A DNA stretch of 64,000 nucleotides from assembly GCA_907163375.1 (NCBI GenBank), contig CAJQUW010004443.1:186001-250000 (forward strand), written 5' to 3'. The notes below the pieces were generated by a model. It was not told the DNA's origin and ran no database searches. It was given only the letters and a program-made list of their open reading frames with translations. Origin of the DNA: Prostheceraeus crozeri. Its lineage: Eukaryota; Platyhelminthes; Polycladida; Euryleptidae. Of this stretch, positions 35,527 to 46,060 are shown in pieces (position 1 is the first letter of the stretch; each line of letters opens with the position of its first letter). A program made the translations under genes and the position numbers.

Positions 35527-37620
35527 ATGGCTTCAAAATCTCCAGCGTGGCAATATTTTGATAAAAGTGGAAATGGAACTGCTAAGTGCAAAAAATGTTC
35601 AGCAATGATCAAATATCAGGGTGTTTCTACCAGCAGCTTGCGCCGTCATTTACACAAACATGACGTCATGTTAGAGTCTTCAAACTCCAGTTCGTCTTCT
35701 AAGCAGCAAAAAATTGGGTGGACACAAGAGAAACTCGGTTTCGATCGTGAAACGAAGTCTCTCCAAGAGATTGTTGCAAGATTAGTTGCTGTAGATGGCA
35801 TATCTATACATGCACTGTGCAAAAGTGAATACTTGCGGAAATCCATGTCCAGAGACGGTATGTGTTTGCCTCGTTCTCCTTCAACAATTACTGAGATAAT
35901 TAACTAATATACGGATAAAGTGAATCATGAAAGCATCGCGCTACTTCAGGAACGAATTCAAGAAGGTGAGCGATTTTGTCTTGTGATAGATGAATGGACT
36001 AGTGTAAGGAGCCGTAGATTCCTGAACATACAAATTCATGCAGGCGTGCGAACTGTGTGTAGGGGGCCCGCGCGGAAAATTTTAGGGGGTGGGCCCGAAT
36101 CATGTCATGGAGAACCATCATGTTCTCACAGGGGCCCATTATGTTTTCGATGTGCTCTGTCTTGGCCTTCACCCAATACGAAGCATATCTAAAATTAAAT
36201 AAAAAGGTTTTCTTGCTTGTTTCCTAGTTGATAACAAAACATCTGCTGCTAAAGTTGCCTTTTCTATACTACTTGTCAGACAGGGGCCCCGCGAGGGATC
36301 CGCGCGAGACGTTGAAGATTCGCACGCCTGTTCATGGTAAAGATTCACTTCAAGTGTGCTTGGGTCTCATTAGGATAATTGGAACTTTCACAGCTGACAG
36401 AACGTTAGATTGTATTCGCACGCACCTGATGAAGTATGAAATTCATCTTGAAAACCATTGCATTGCTATTGTTTCCGATGGGGCAGCAGTTATGCAGAGA
36501 CTAGGTGATTTATCCCAGTTATTTGTGCAGAAATGGTATGCACACGCCATTCATTTAGCAGTATCAGATGCGATTTATAAACACCCGATTATAAACGCCC
36601 AAAATGTAGATGAGGACGCGAATGATTCTTCTTAATTAGATTCAGATTCAGATAACGAGAACGACGAATTGACAAAAGCCTGAATTGAGCTCCGACTTCA
36701 ACCATATAATTCATGGAGTTCGCGAGGATGTTAAGAAATTCAGGTACAGCAGTAAGTCAAACGAAATAATCCAAGCATATGTGAAGCAACAATTCGGCAA
36801 GGAGCTCAATCTGACATTAGATGTCAGAACACGATGGAATAGTTTGTGTAAAATGACACAGCGATATGTTCAATTGCGTCCCTGTATTATGAAGGCTTTC
36901 GTAGACATCAAGTCTTCTTCTAAAGTTTCTGATAATGATATGCAAGTCATACACGAGTTATGTAAGAGTCTGGAACCAGTGAAAGTGACTGTTGATGCTC
37001 TTTGTAGAGCTGATGCAACCCTACTATCAGCTGAAGCGGCTTTGAGATTCTTGATAGCAAAGTTGAATTCATTTGATACACCTTTCAGCAAACTGTTGCT
37101 CGGTTATCTCAAAGATCGCATTTCTCAGCGAAGAAACGACTGTCTCATGACATTGTTGCTCTTCCTTCACAATCCAGACTCAATCCGTTCTGAAGAGAAT
37201 TTTGTATTCAAACGCACATCACGTAGTTCCGCTCAAGCACTAGCAAATGACATTTTTATGAGACTTCATACAGATAATGATTCGGATAGTGATGTCAATA
37301 TGTAAGATGCATTGAATGATGAAGAACACATTATTCCAGAGGAAAATTTGGAATCTGAATTACAAAACCAAATCAATTCAATGCTGGCAGTAGCAAGTCA
37401 AAAATCGACTCAAAACTGTGGAAATCTAGCGTCTGATTTCCGAATGCTGGAGAAAGATAAGATACGTACATCAAAACTTGAAAATATCTATCAATCAATC
37501 CTTTCCATCAAACCCACGTCTGTGTCTTCAGAAAGAGCATTTTCGGTTTCTGGAAATTTTGCGCGCAAAATAAGAAATCGTATGGGAGACCGATTGCTCT
37601 CATCGTTAATTATTTTTTGA
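35527..37620 (+). pseudogene. hAT transposase (ZBED1-like), decayed
   Basis: From ATG at 35527 (MASKSPAWQYFDKSGNGTAK) the frame shows a BED zinc finger (CKKCSAMIKY ... RRHLHKH), then RFCLVIDEWTSVRSRRFLNI, HCIAIVSDGAAVMQRL and WYAHAIHLAVSDAI, the RNaseH-like core landmarks, DVRTRWNSLCKM, and the C-terminal hAT dimerisation motif SVSSERAFSVSGNFARKIRN near 37525-37590. Damage: in-frame stops at 35905, 36633 and 37303, a frame change near 36660, and a 290-bp MITE at 36041. Frame on both sides of that MITE agrees once the insert and one target copy are discounted. Confidence 0.88.
36041..36330. mobile_element. 290-bp MITE inside the hAT transposase, 6-bp target duplication
   Basis: Termini CAGGCGTGCGAA are inverted. 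TTCATG precedes (36035-36040) and follows (36331-36336) it, a perfect 6-bp duplication. GGGGCCC-rich words lie inside each end. The host coding sequence continues cleanly across, which fixes both borders. Six bases is shorter than the 8 expected for hAT. Confidence 0.8.
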
Positions 37621-38568
37621 ACAACCATTTAACAAAAAAATAAAACTTTTTTAGAGCTTAACTTTTTAGAGCATTTTGAGCATTGAACACCTTGTTTGTC
37701 ACTTCTACGACTTTTTATGTTGTTAAGAAAATACACGTACATATCGTTTTTCAAAAGCTTCACTTTTATATTCTAAAACATGTACTTCATTGTACTGTAA
37801 AACGTTTAATGTTGCAGGGGCATGATCAGTGTGTTGTATATAGTAGTCTATAGACCTAACCAGACTCATACCAGACTGTGTAATGATTTGTTGTATAGTA
37901 ATTCAAATATGAGTGACAGTTATCATGCACTGAAACTTGGTACATGTATTTGAAGTTGAGAAATCAGATATCAGGTCATATCACTATAAGTGCAAGTTCA
38001 GATGTGCCTCAGTGGTGTGCTTAATATACCACATAGTACAATGTACAATGTATAACCGAAAACCATGTATGTATATAATCCCTATCATATGTTGGTAACT
38101 TAATTTTTCGGTTTGCGTCCATTTTCCATGCTTCGGACACTGTTGGACGGTTAATACAACATTATTGCAATTTAGTCATTTCCCGGGATTTCCGTTTCCC
38201 GGGAAATGGATTTTCGGGAAATATGGAAACCCTAGGTATCATCAACCTGTAAGATAAACCTCTGACCAATAGAACTTAATCCAAAGAAAAAGTGACGGTG
38301 GTTAAAACCTCATGATACATTTTCACCACTTACTGAACCACTAAATAACAAAAGATCGGATTTCTGTTCCAGGGTACAGCTGCCCACACCATTGATGATT
38401 CACACTTAATGCGATTCCAATAACATGCATGTACTTGGTTGGGACAACAAATCTAGATGATTTTCAATTCCCCACATCTTCGCAATGCCGATGTTTTTTT
38501 GCAGTTTTTCTAGCTACCATTCCCGCACTGAGCCATCACTTGCTTGTGATGACGTGTCTATATGGTAG

Positions 38569-38752
38569 TGTGGCGGTCGGTTAACACGCCATCAATGGAC
38601 GCAATTGTACGGATGCTGTATTTTCCCTATTCCTGTACTCTTGCCAAGACGGCAGACAGCCGTCCTATAAGCGGCTATTGTGTATCTTTGTCAGCGTAAA
38701 GTTGGACGTAAAGCCATCAATAAAGCATAACCTCTCGAACGCAGTCGCTATA
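38569..38752 (+). repeat. Gypsy 5' LTR
   Basis: 184 bp, TGTGGCGG to GCTATA. It includes CCTATAAGC, a possible TATA region, and AATAAA near its end, so it can supply promoter and poly(A) signals. Confidence 0.9.
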
Positions 38753-38753
38753 C

Positions 38754-38770
38754 TGGTGAGCCCTGACACT
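38754..38770 (+). other. Gypsy primer-binding site
   Basis: TGGTGAGCCCTGACAC directly follows the LTR. TGGTGA plus the downstream pattern resembles the complement of the tRNA-Trp 3' end, with mismatches. Confidence 0.5.
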
Positions 38771-38787
38771 GTTATCGACATAACAGA

Positions 38788-39426
38788 ATGACTAACGAAA
38801 ACGCCGCTGCGCTAAAGCTACCGCAGTTCTGGGCATCGCAGCCACAAATTTGGTTCGCTCAAACAGAGGACCAGTTCCACATCAGGAAGATTACCGACGA
38901 GACGACGAAATACTACTACGTGATTAGTGCTCTAGACCAGCAGACCGCAACTCGCCTTGCTGATGTACTCGCCGCGCCCCCCGCCACTGACCCGTACCAG
39001 TCCTTGAAAGATCGACTCCTCCAGACTTTTTGCATCGATCGCCGAGAGCGTGCAGCCCGACTACTACGAATGCGCGGGCTAGGAGATCGCAAACCGTCCG
39101 AACTAATGGACGAGATGATCGCTCTGCTCGAAGGCCATAATCCGTGCTTCATCTTCGAGCAAATATTTCTTGAGCAGCTACCCGACGACGTACGATTGCA
39201 AACTGCCAACGAGGACTTTAGTGACCTGCGTCGCGTCGCTCTCCTAGCCGACAGATTGTATTTGTCACGCAATCTCGGTGCTTCCTCTTCTGTAGCACGT
39301 GTTTCGGAAGCCAGAAACAGACGAGAGAAGGACTTGTGTTATTTTCACAGCCGCTTTGGTGATAAAGCCAAAAAATGCCAGTCACCTTGCAAGTGGTCGG
39401 GAAACGAAGCGGCCGGCCGTCAGTGA
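38788..39426 (+). CDS. Gypsy gag protein
   Basis: A 212-residue gag from ATG ([15 protein letters not shown]). It has the LPQFW...WFAQTE start and the [13 protein letters not shown] and [17 protein letters not shown] capsid segments of this gypsy group. It ends with one zinc finger [18 protein letters not shown], spacing C-x2-H-x9-C-x3-C, for nucleic-acid binding. No stop breaks it. Its end overlaps the pol frame by about 50 nt, with pol in the -1 frame, and a canonical slippery heptamer lies in the overlap. The product would form particles that package the element RNA. Confidence 0.88.
   Translation: MTNENAAALKLPQFWASQPQIWFAQTEDQFHIRKITDETTKYYYVISALDQQTATRLADVLAAPPATDPYQSLKDRLLQTFCIDRRERAARLLRMRGLGDRKPSELMDEMIALLEGHNPCFIFEQIFLEQLPDDVRLQTANEDFSDLRRVALLADRLYLSRNLGASSSVARVSEARNRREKDLCYFHSRFGDKAKKCQSPCKWSGNEAAGRQ
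39399..39405 (+). promoter_or_regulatory. Candidate -1 ribosomal frameshift site
   Basis: GGGAAAC lies in the gag-pol overlap and is phased as G-GGA-AAC in the gag frame (TCG GGA AAC), exactly the arrangement for -1 slippage. A GC-rich GGCCGGCCGTC follows about 6 nt later and could form a stalling stem. Use is inferred. Confidence 0.6.
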
Positions 39427-41155
39427 ATGCTATGGCGGTCGCCGAGTCCCGAAGACTGTTCTTCTACCGTGATCCACTGACATCGCAAGAATACCTTATT
39501 GACACCGGAGCTGAGGTTAGTGTTTATCCTGCAAATGGCCTAGACACCCGATCTGGTCGAACTGGCCCGCATCTACAAGCAGCTAATGGCACAACAATTC
39601 GAAGTTTCGGCTACCGCACCTTGAGCCTTATGATAAATTCTCGCAATTTCGAATGGGAGTTTATCATCGCCGACGTCGAAAAGCCTCTTCTCGGTGCGGA
39701 TTTCTTCTGCTGTCACGGTCTCTGGGTGGACATGAAAGACAAACAGCTGATTGACGCCTCCACGTTTTCAACAACGCCGATCTCTAAAAGCAAGGCCTAT
39801 CCACAGCGAATCTGTGTTGTCTCTCCTGTATCTGACTATACCTGCCTCCTTTCACAATTTCCAAACATCACCAAAGCTACATTTTCAAACAAGCAAGCCG
39901 CCCATGGAGTTGAGCATTTTATACCAACTACAGGTCCACCGGTCTATACACGCGCGCGGCGACTGCCTCCCGCGAAGCTGACTCTCGCAAAAGACGAGTT
40001 TAATCGCATGCTAGACCTAGGGGTCATTCGCCGGTCCAGCAGCCCGTGGGCATCACCCCTACACATGGTCCCCAAACAGTCCGGTGGCTGGAGACCTTGT
40101 GGGGACTACCACCGTCTGAACGACAAAACATCTCCGGATCGATATCCTATCCCTCATATTCACGACTTTTCATCCAACATGGCAGGAAAGTGTGTTTTTT
40201 CAAAAGTCGACTTGGTCCGAGGATATCATCAAATACCTGTTGTTGAAGCAGATATCCCAAAAACAGCAGTGATCACACCATTTGGCCTATTAGAATTTTT
40301 GCAAATGCCTTTTGGACTAAAAAACGCCGCGCAAGCATTTCAGCGTCTGATGGACAAGGTGTGTCAGGACTTGACTTTCGTATTTGTCTACTTGGATGAT
40401 CTTCTCATCGCCAGTACCACGGTTTCCGAGCACCTTGATCATCTCCGCCAACTATTCGAACGATTGCAGCAACATGGCTTGGTGATTAACACATCAAAAT
40501 GTCAATTTGGAATTTCAGAGATTGATTTCCTGGGTCATCGAGTTTCTAGTCAAGGCGCCACTCCATTACCGGAAAAGGTAAAAGCCATCGAGAATTTCCC
40601 GAAGCCGCAAAATGTTAAACAGCTTCAAGAATTTTTGGGCATGATGAACTTCTACCACCGCTTCATCCCTTCTGCCGCATCAATCATGCAACCACTGTTT
40701 TCTGCGATCAAAAAGAACACGAAGACAATTGATTGGAGTACTGAAATGACATCAGCATTCTCAAATGCGAAACACGCTCTGTCATCTGCGACTATGCTCG
40801 TACATCCAAATTTCCACGCACCCATTTCACTAACAGTCGACGCTTCGAATATCGCTCTCGGAGGCGTACTGCAGCAATATGTAGAAAACACTTGGCAGCC
40901 CCTCGCATTTTTCAGTCGACAACTACGCCCTGCTGAACAAAAATATAGTGCCTTTGATCGTGAGCTTCTCGCCATGTTTTTGGCAATTAAACATTTTCGC
41001 TTCGTTCTCGAGGGCCGTCCTTTCATCGCTTTCACTGATCAGAAACCTTTGACTTTCGCCTTCTCAAAAAAATCAGAACCTTGGTCACCAAGACAACAGA
41101 GACAGCTTTCATACATTTCTGAATTCACGACGGATGTTCGACATATTTCTGGAAA
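39408..41155 (+). CDS. Gypsy pol: protease, reverse transcriptase, RNase H
   Basis: The pol frame is open from before 39375 and is entered from gag by the predicted slip. The protease has [12 protein letters not shown] (about 39499). The reverse transcriptase has [45 protein letters not shown] and the catalytic YLDDLL near 40393-40410. RNase H has [16 protein letters not shown] and [16 protein letters not shown]. The frame breaks near 41155 by loss of about one base, just where the RNase H tail meets the integrase; after that point the same frame is meaningless to 41312. Otherwise key residues look intact. Confidence 0.88.
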
Positions 41156-42345
41156 GACAATTTCGTTGCTGATGCTCTCTCCCGTGCAATTGTTAATTCA
41201 ATTCATGCTGAGGTTGGACTTGATTATTCTGCCATGGCAAAGCAACAGGCCGAAGATCCCGAAGTGCAAGCCTATAGAACTGCAATTTCTGGCTTACGAT
41301 TGGAGGATGTGAGATTTGGACCAAATTCAGAAACATTGCTATGTGACGTATCAACTGGTCAACCGAGACCAATCGTTCCCCAATCATTCCGTCGGCAAGT
41401 GTTTGAAGCTATACATGGTTTGTCACATCCATCAGTTCGATCTACACGCACCATTATTGCCAAAAAATTCGTGTGGCATGGACTACGAAAACAGGTTGGC
41501 GACTGGGTTCGAGCATGTATTCCATGCCAAACTTCAAAAATTCAGAGACACGTGAAATCGCCACTCGAAACTTTTCAAGTCCCCGCAAAACGATTCGACC
41601 ACCTACATGTGGACCTGGTCGGCCCTCTTCCACCATCTGATGGAAATTCACATTTATTCACAATCATCGACAGATTTACAAGGTGGCCCGAAGCTGTCCC
41701 ATTGAGCGATACGTCTACAAGCACTTGCGCCAAAGCTCTCGTAACACACTGGATATCTCGCTTTGGTGTGCCGTCACACATTACCTCAGACCGAGGCCCT
41801 CAGTTCACCTCCTCTTTGTGGTTTGCCGTATGTCAGCTACTCGGAGCGAAGCATCATCGAACTACTGCCTATCATCCTCAAGCAAACGGTCTGGTTGAGC
41901 GATTTCACAGGTCAATGAAAGCAGCTTTGCGATCCCGGTTAACCGGCCCAAACTGGTGCGACGAACTACCATGGATCATGCTGGGCATTCGAACGGCTCC
42001 AAAAGAAGACCTACAATCATCATCGGCAGAATTAGTTTACGGATCCACGCTCACTGTCCCTGGAGATTTTATTCCGTCACCTGACAATGACTCTGCTTCA
42101 ACTTTTCTTCCTACGCTACGTGATAGAGTAGGAAATCTGCAGTCTGTGCCAACCACTCGTCATTGTTCTCATCGTGCAGCAGTCCCTCCTATCGATTTAA
42201 AAAACACTTCGTTTGTGTTTGTGCGTCGTGACTCTCATCACTCATCCATTCAACGTCCCTACGAAGGTCCATTCAAAGTGATCGACAAAAACGATAAGAC
42301 CTTTGTTATTCAACGAGGCAACTCAACCGAAAGAGTGTCAATATA
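41156..42345 (+). pseudogene. Gypsy integrase, cut by LINE insertion
   Basis: Continues pol in the next frame. It shows the zinc-binding HGLSH and CIPC pairs (HHCC), then the catalytic core: D in HVDLVGPL, D in SDRGPQF and E in NGLVERFHR, spaced 35 between the last two as for D,D35E integrases. The C-terminal part (EGPFKVIDKNDKTFVIQRG) is reached before the frame runs into a LINE after ERVSI near 42345. The remaining C-terminal codons resume after the LINE near 43785-43911 with DRLKAAH. Confidence 0.85.
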
Positions 42346-43784
42346 TATAAGCTGCAGCTGGTCTTCTTGCAATGCCATTGCATGCTCTTTTTGAAATGTC
42401 CATCAGAACTTCAAATGTACCAGTGTTATGGAAGATTTCTTCGGTCACACCAGTCCCGAAAACCAACTGTCCAAAATCTACGGATGACATTAGGCCTATC
42501 AGTCTGCTGCCCATTCCCATGAAGATACTTGAGGGAATCGTTCTGCAATATGCGAAGCCATTTCTTCTCGAGGCTTATGGTGACCATCCATATGGTTTTC
42601 GCCCCGGTTCATCAACTACTTGCGCATTGATTACTCTGCATAATCACATTACAAGTTCATTGGATGATCCAAATATTATCGGAGTACAGGTGATGTCATA
42701 TGACTTATCCAAGGCATTCGATCGCCTAAGGCGATCATTATTAAGCGCATGATCGACTGTAAAATGCCAATGGAGTTTGTTCTGTGGATTTCGAGTTACC
42801 TTGAAAATCGCCTTCAGTATGTTCAAGTTGGTACCCAATGCAGCTCATTGTCTTGTGTCACATCAGGAATTCCACAAGGTTCCGTGATAGGACCCTACCT
42901 CTTTTCTATAGTTATGGGTTCATTGACCATTCCTGACAAAAATAGTTGTTTGATTATGTATGCCGATGACATAACTGTGAGCATCCCAATTTATCGCAAC
43001 TCATGCAACAGTCAAGTCCGACAAATTCATGACGTCATTATAGAATGGTCCCTTCGTAACGACCTACCCATGAATAAGAGTAAAAGCAAGTTTCTACTTG
43101 TGACGAGATCCAGAGATTGTCAACCCGTGTATGTACCTGACATAACCAAGGTTGAAAAAATGATTGTTTTGGGTGTAGCATTGAATTCAAACTGTACATG
43201 GTCTGACCATATAGACAAAGTCACGAAATCGGCTTCGCGGCGACTTTTTCCTCTTCGAATTTTAAGACCACATGTTAGCGATTCGTGTCTGAAGACTGCG
43301 TATTATGGCATTATGCGCTCGATTTTGGAGTATGCTGCACCATTATTTGTGGGATTGACAAAAAGAGATTCGCATCGTCTGCAAGTATTGCAAAACCGCT
43401 TTCATAGACTACTGTGTGGCTCAAACTGCAAGAATGAGTGCCTTGAACAGCTCGAGTCCCGGAGAAACAATATGGCAGTGGTGCTGTATCAGGCTGCAAC
43501 GCAATCTGATCATATTTTGAACAAGGTGATCTGTCATAGGGCAGCTTCAGGACGATACATCATTCCTCGCGTAAATACTTACCGCCGACTTAAATTTTTC
43601 GCAATATATACTGCTATGTGTATCAATGCTCAATTTAAACGCTAGGCACTGTACGTGTGCGCATTATTTTACAATGTCTTTCGGAGATTTGTGATTGCTA
43701 AAGCTAGTTTTCTGTCAATTATCTTCATAACTTGCATGTTCCTTGTATTGACATGATTTTCATTCATTTTCAAATATACACTTA
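42346..43784 (+). mobile_element. 5'-truncated CR1-like LINE nested in gypsy
   Basis: Begins abruptly in the reverse transcriptase and runs through the ORF end to a short 3' tail. Borders follow from the interrupted integrase; short flank words (GTCAATA / ATCATA) may be a target duplication but are imperfect. Same strand as the gypsy. Confidence 0.8.
42372..43645 (+). pseudogene. LINE reverse transcriptase fragment, one frameshift
   Basis: The fragment covers the reverse transcriptase from DIRPISLLPIPMKILE, through SSTTCALITLHNHI and YDLSKAFDRL, to SGIPQGSVIGPYLFS and the catalytic YADD (LIMYADDITVSIP), then the thumb and tail (LGVALNSNCTWSDHIDKV, ILEYAAPLFVGLT). A frameshift lies near 42731, right after the first catalytic D region. 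The upstream endonuclease is missing by truncation. Motifs are close to those of the LINE at 46061-48877, so the same clade but a different family. Confidence 0.85.
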
Positions 43785-43961
43785 TCATAGACAGATTGAA
43801 AGCAGCACATCTCGACATCGATCAGCCTGTGCAAGTTGCGCAACCGCGCACTCGAGGCCGACCACCTAAGAAGAAACAACCTACAACAGCAAGCGATATT
43901 TCCACCACCCGCTGAGGAAGACGATTCCGAATCAAGAATGACTGAATCATTCATTCAGATT

Positions 43962-43975
43962 CTCGGGGAGGGTTG
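43962..43975 (+). other. Gypsy polypurine tract
   Basis: CGGGGAGGGTTG lies directly before the 3' LTR, the usual plus-strand primer position. Confidence 0.6.
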
Positions 43976-44155
43976 TGTGGCGGTCGGTTAACACGCCATC
44001 AATGGACGCAATTGTATGCTGTATTTTCCCTATTCCTGTACTCTTGGCAAGACGGCAGACATCCGTCCTATAAGCGTCTATTGTGTATCTTTGTCAGCGT
44101 AAAGTTGGGCGTAAAGCCATCAATAAAGCATAACCTCTCGAACGCAGTCGCAATA
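43976..44155 (+). repeat. Gypsy 3' LTR
   Basis: 180 bp, TGTGGCGG to GCAATA. Lacks ACGG present in the 5' LTR and differs at about five other bases. Confidence 0.9.
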
Positions 44156-44244
44156 GTAGGTTGTTTTCGTTCCCGTTCAACTCGTCTTTTCACTTCAGAG
44201 TAAATACTTTCAAGTCTGGTACTTAAGTTCTCAAATTAAGAGGA

Positions 44245-44310
44245 CACCTAAACTGGTCTAGATGACATGGGTGGTCGCGTGTTCAAGTCCTGCTTGGCGC
44301 ATGACCATTC
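44245..44310 (+). repeat. tRNA-like sequence (SINE head candidate)
   Basis: TGGTCTAGATG resembles an A box and GTGTTCAAGTCC a B box, about 25 nt apart. No cloverleaf. Lies between the gypsy element and the PDHB exon at 44368. Confidence 0.3.
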
Positions 44311-44367
44311 GATCAAAGAATTACATGTCATTCATTGTGAAAAACATGTGCTGTACTATAAACTCAC

Positions 44368-44459
44368 CTCAGTTGATACACCAAGTTTCTCCAACTCTGC
44401 GGCAGCTTCCAAACAAACACCAACATTAAGGGAATATGACACAAGGGTAATGTGATTGC
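44368..44459 (-). CDS. PDHB: PDHB internal exon, start of C-terminal domain
   Basis: A 92-nt exon completing a glycine codon and encoding NHITLVSYSLNVGVCLEAAA followed by ELEKLGVSTE. It matches the first strand and helix of the transketolase C-terminal domain of E1 beta (human [20 protein letters not shown]). The acceptor is TTACTTTCAG and the donor GAG|GTGAGTT, phase 0. Two mobile elements sit very near it: the right LTR of a gypsy element ends about 210 bp downstream, and an inverted-repeat element starts about 100 bp upstream of its acceptor. The exon itself is undamaged. Confidence 0.94.
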
Positions 44460-44560
44460 CTGAAAGTAAATCGATTTTCTCGAGAACAGAAATACCGATA
44501 CATTGCATTGTATATGTGCATGATGTAGCAGGATTGAAAATTTGATTTCAACAAGCAATA

Positions 44561-45270
44561 ACGATAAATTTCCACTGGCCAAGCTTGTTCTCGGAGGCAG
44601 ATAAATCATGAATGATAAGACGGTAAACCAACTGAACTAAAATCACAACAAATGCCTCTAATAACGCTAAAAATGTTAGAAATTGCGCACATAGAAAGTC
44701 ATCACCATGTAAAATTCATAGACACATGATATCTCATAAATTCTTAAGTAGATAGGAATATACAACTGAAAAATCATTGAAGAATAAAATGATACGGGAT
44801 AACATCAGCACAGACAAAGATTGCTCAAATCGTTCCTTCTGACAACAGAGAACAGGTCTCCAAGTCCAAGTTCGGACTGAAACATTCTCCGGGGTCGACA
44901 AATACAGCTTAGTATGGGTGTACTTGAAGACGGCAAATCATAGCTTTTCGCCATGCAAAACATCCATCTTCTTATCAACTGCACAGATGACGAGTTATTG
45001 TTGGATGAGGAGCCTTCTTCAAGTTCGGTCTTCATTAGAGGAGAACAACCATTTTTGAATAAGGTCGGGGTCCGTTGGTTCAATATTTTAGTTCAGTTGC
45101 TTTGTTGAGATTTGTAAAACTTCGGCCCACAGTCAATTCTCCACGCTTTGAGAGTTGTGTATCCCGAGTTCTATATCATATTATTCATAGACATCCCTGG
45201 TTTACCGTCATATCATTCTTGATGTATCTACCATCGAGAACTAGGGTGGCCGGCCAGTGGAAATTTGTCG
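44561..45270. mobile_element. Inverted-repeat element of about 710 bp, unclassified
   Basis: ACGATAAATTTCCACTGGCC at 44561 begins an arm of about 69 bp that returns inverted at about 45199-45270, ending in GACGGTAAACC on the inner side. The interior has an open frame (44805-45083 -) without a known domain. It starts about 100 bp upstream of a PDHB acceptor. Confidence 0.6.
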
Positions 45271-45667
45271 TTTTTCTTGCCGAATTCTTATGGAAATCGA
45301 TCCAACTAAGTTAATTTGAATTTAACCAATTTGGCACTTGTGTTTCACGAGAGAGTAAAACAATGTCATGCTTTAGAAAAATTCAAATTAGATCCGTGCA
45401 TAGAAAAGGGCACATAGTATCTCACCGCACTTGCTTTATGCATTATCAATCACAACATCCCTTTTTAAAGGCACTGAAGTTAGCAGTAGATCTAGCAGGG
45501 GATTTTTAGAAATAATTTGTTCAGTCGTGATTTTCTACATGACAAATTAAAATGAACCAGGAATTTGTTCATCACATCAGTTTTCAAAAATTCTTATCGG
45601 ATCAGGGTAAAATTCTAAATTTTAATTAAAAAAATTATTTAGAGATTAACTGATGCTTTCCTGATCA

Positions 45668-45955
45668 TATTCACGATTTTGTACGCAACAGACAAGTACG
45701 CATTCCTATTCTAAGAACAATTCCAGATTTTGTTCACCACGACACTGATATATTTTCACTTAGGCCTACTGATACTTCCTGACGCCAAACATCACTTAGT
45801 TCACACCAAACAGACATCGTCGTTGATTTCTATTTTTCTGCTGATAGTGAGTCTTGTAGGGCTGTGAGGGAGTTCAAATATGGTGAACAAAACCTGGAAT
45901 TGTTCTTAGAATAGGAATGCGTTGTTGTTTTTGGTGTGAACAAAATCGTGAATAT
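45668..45955. repeat. Inverted repeat (hairpin) next to the LINE 3' end
   Basis: Arms 45668-45739 and 45881-45955 are inverted copies, with ATATTCACGATTTTGT at the outer end. The right arm stops where the LINE tail begins. Confidence 0.65.
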
Positions 45956-46060
45956 AGTAATAGTAATAGTAATAAGCGTTTTATTGAAAACAAAATACAA
46001 CAGCCTCCAATGGAAATCGTGGAGGATTTTACAAGTCACGAAATTTACAGTGTCAAAAAG

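Larger units (their letters stand above)
31958..38234 (+). mobile_element. hAT transposon with nested insertions
   Basis: Termini TAGGGTTTCC (31958) and GGAAACCCTA (38234) are inverted, each followed inward by CCCGGGAA-rich subterminal repeats. Flanks GGTATTAT and GGTATCAT are an 8-bp target duplication differing at one base. The plus-strand transposase is at 35527-37620. Three insertions sit inside: 32027-35118, within it 34044-34917, and separately 36041-36330. Several stops show it is dead. Confidence 0.85.
38569..44155 (+). mobile_element. Ty3/gypsy LTR retrotransposon, interrupted by a LINE
   Basis: Two LTRs, a primer-binding site, gag, protease, reverse transcriptase, RNase H, integrase and a polypurine tract are all present in gypsy order. 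A 4-bp target duplication GTAG flanks it (38565-38568 and 44156-44159). The gag CHCC finger with the [11 protein letters not shown] spacing recalls the CsRn1 clade. Breaks: one lost base near 41155 and a 5'-truncated LINE at 42346-43784 inside the integrase C-terminus. The LTRs differ at about 5 bases plus a 4-bp indel in 180, so insertion is fairly recent. Confidence 0.93.

Noticed and set aside
38916..39272. 118-residue minus-strand frame
   Set aside because: Antisense shadow of gypsy gag.
44805..45083. 92-residue minus-strand frame
   Set aside because: Lies inside an inverted-repeat element; composition and lack of motifs suggest chance.
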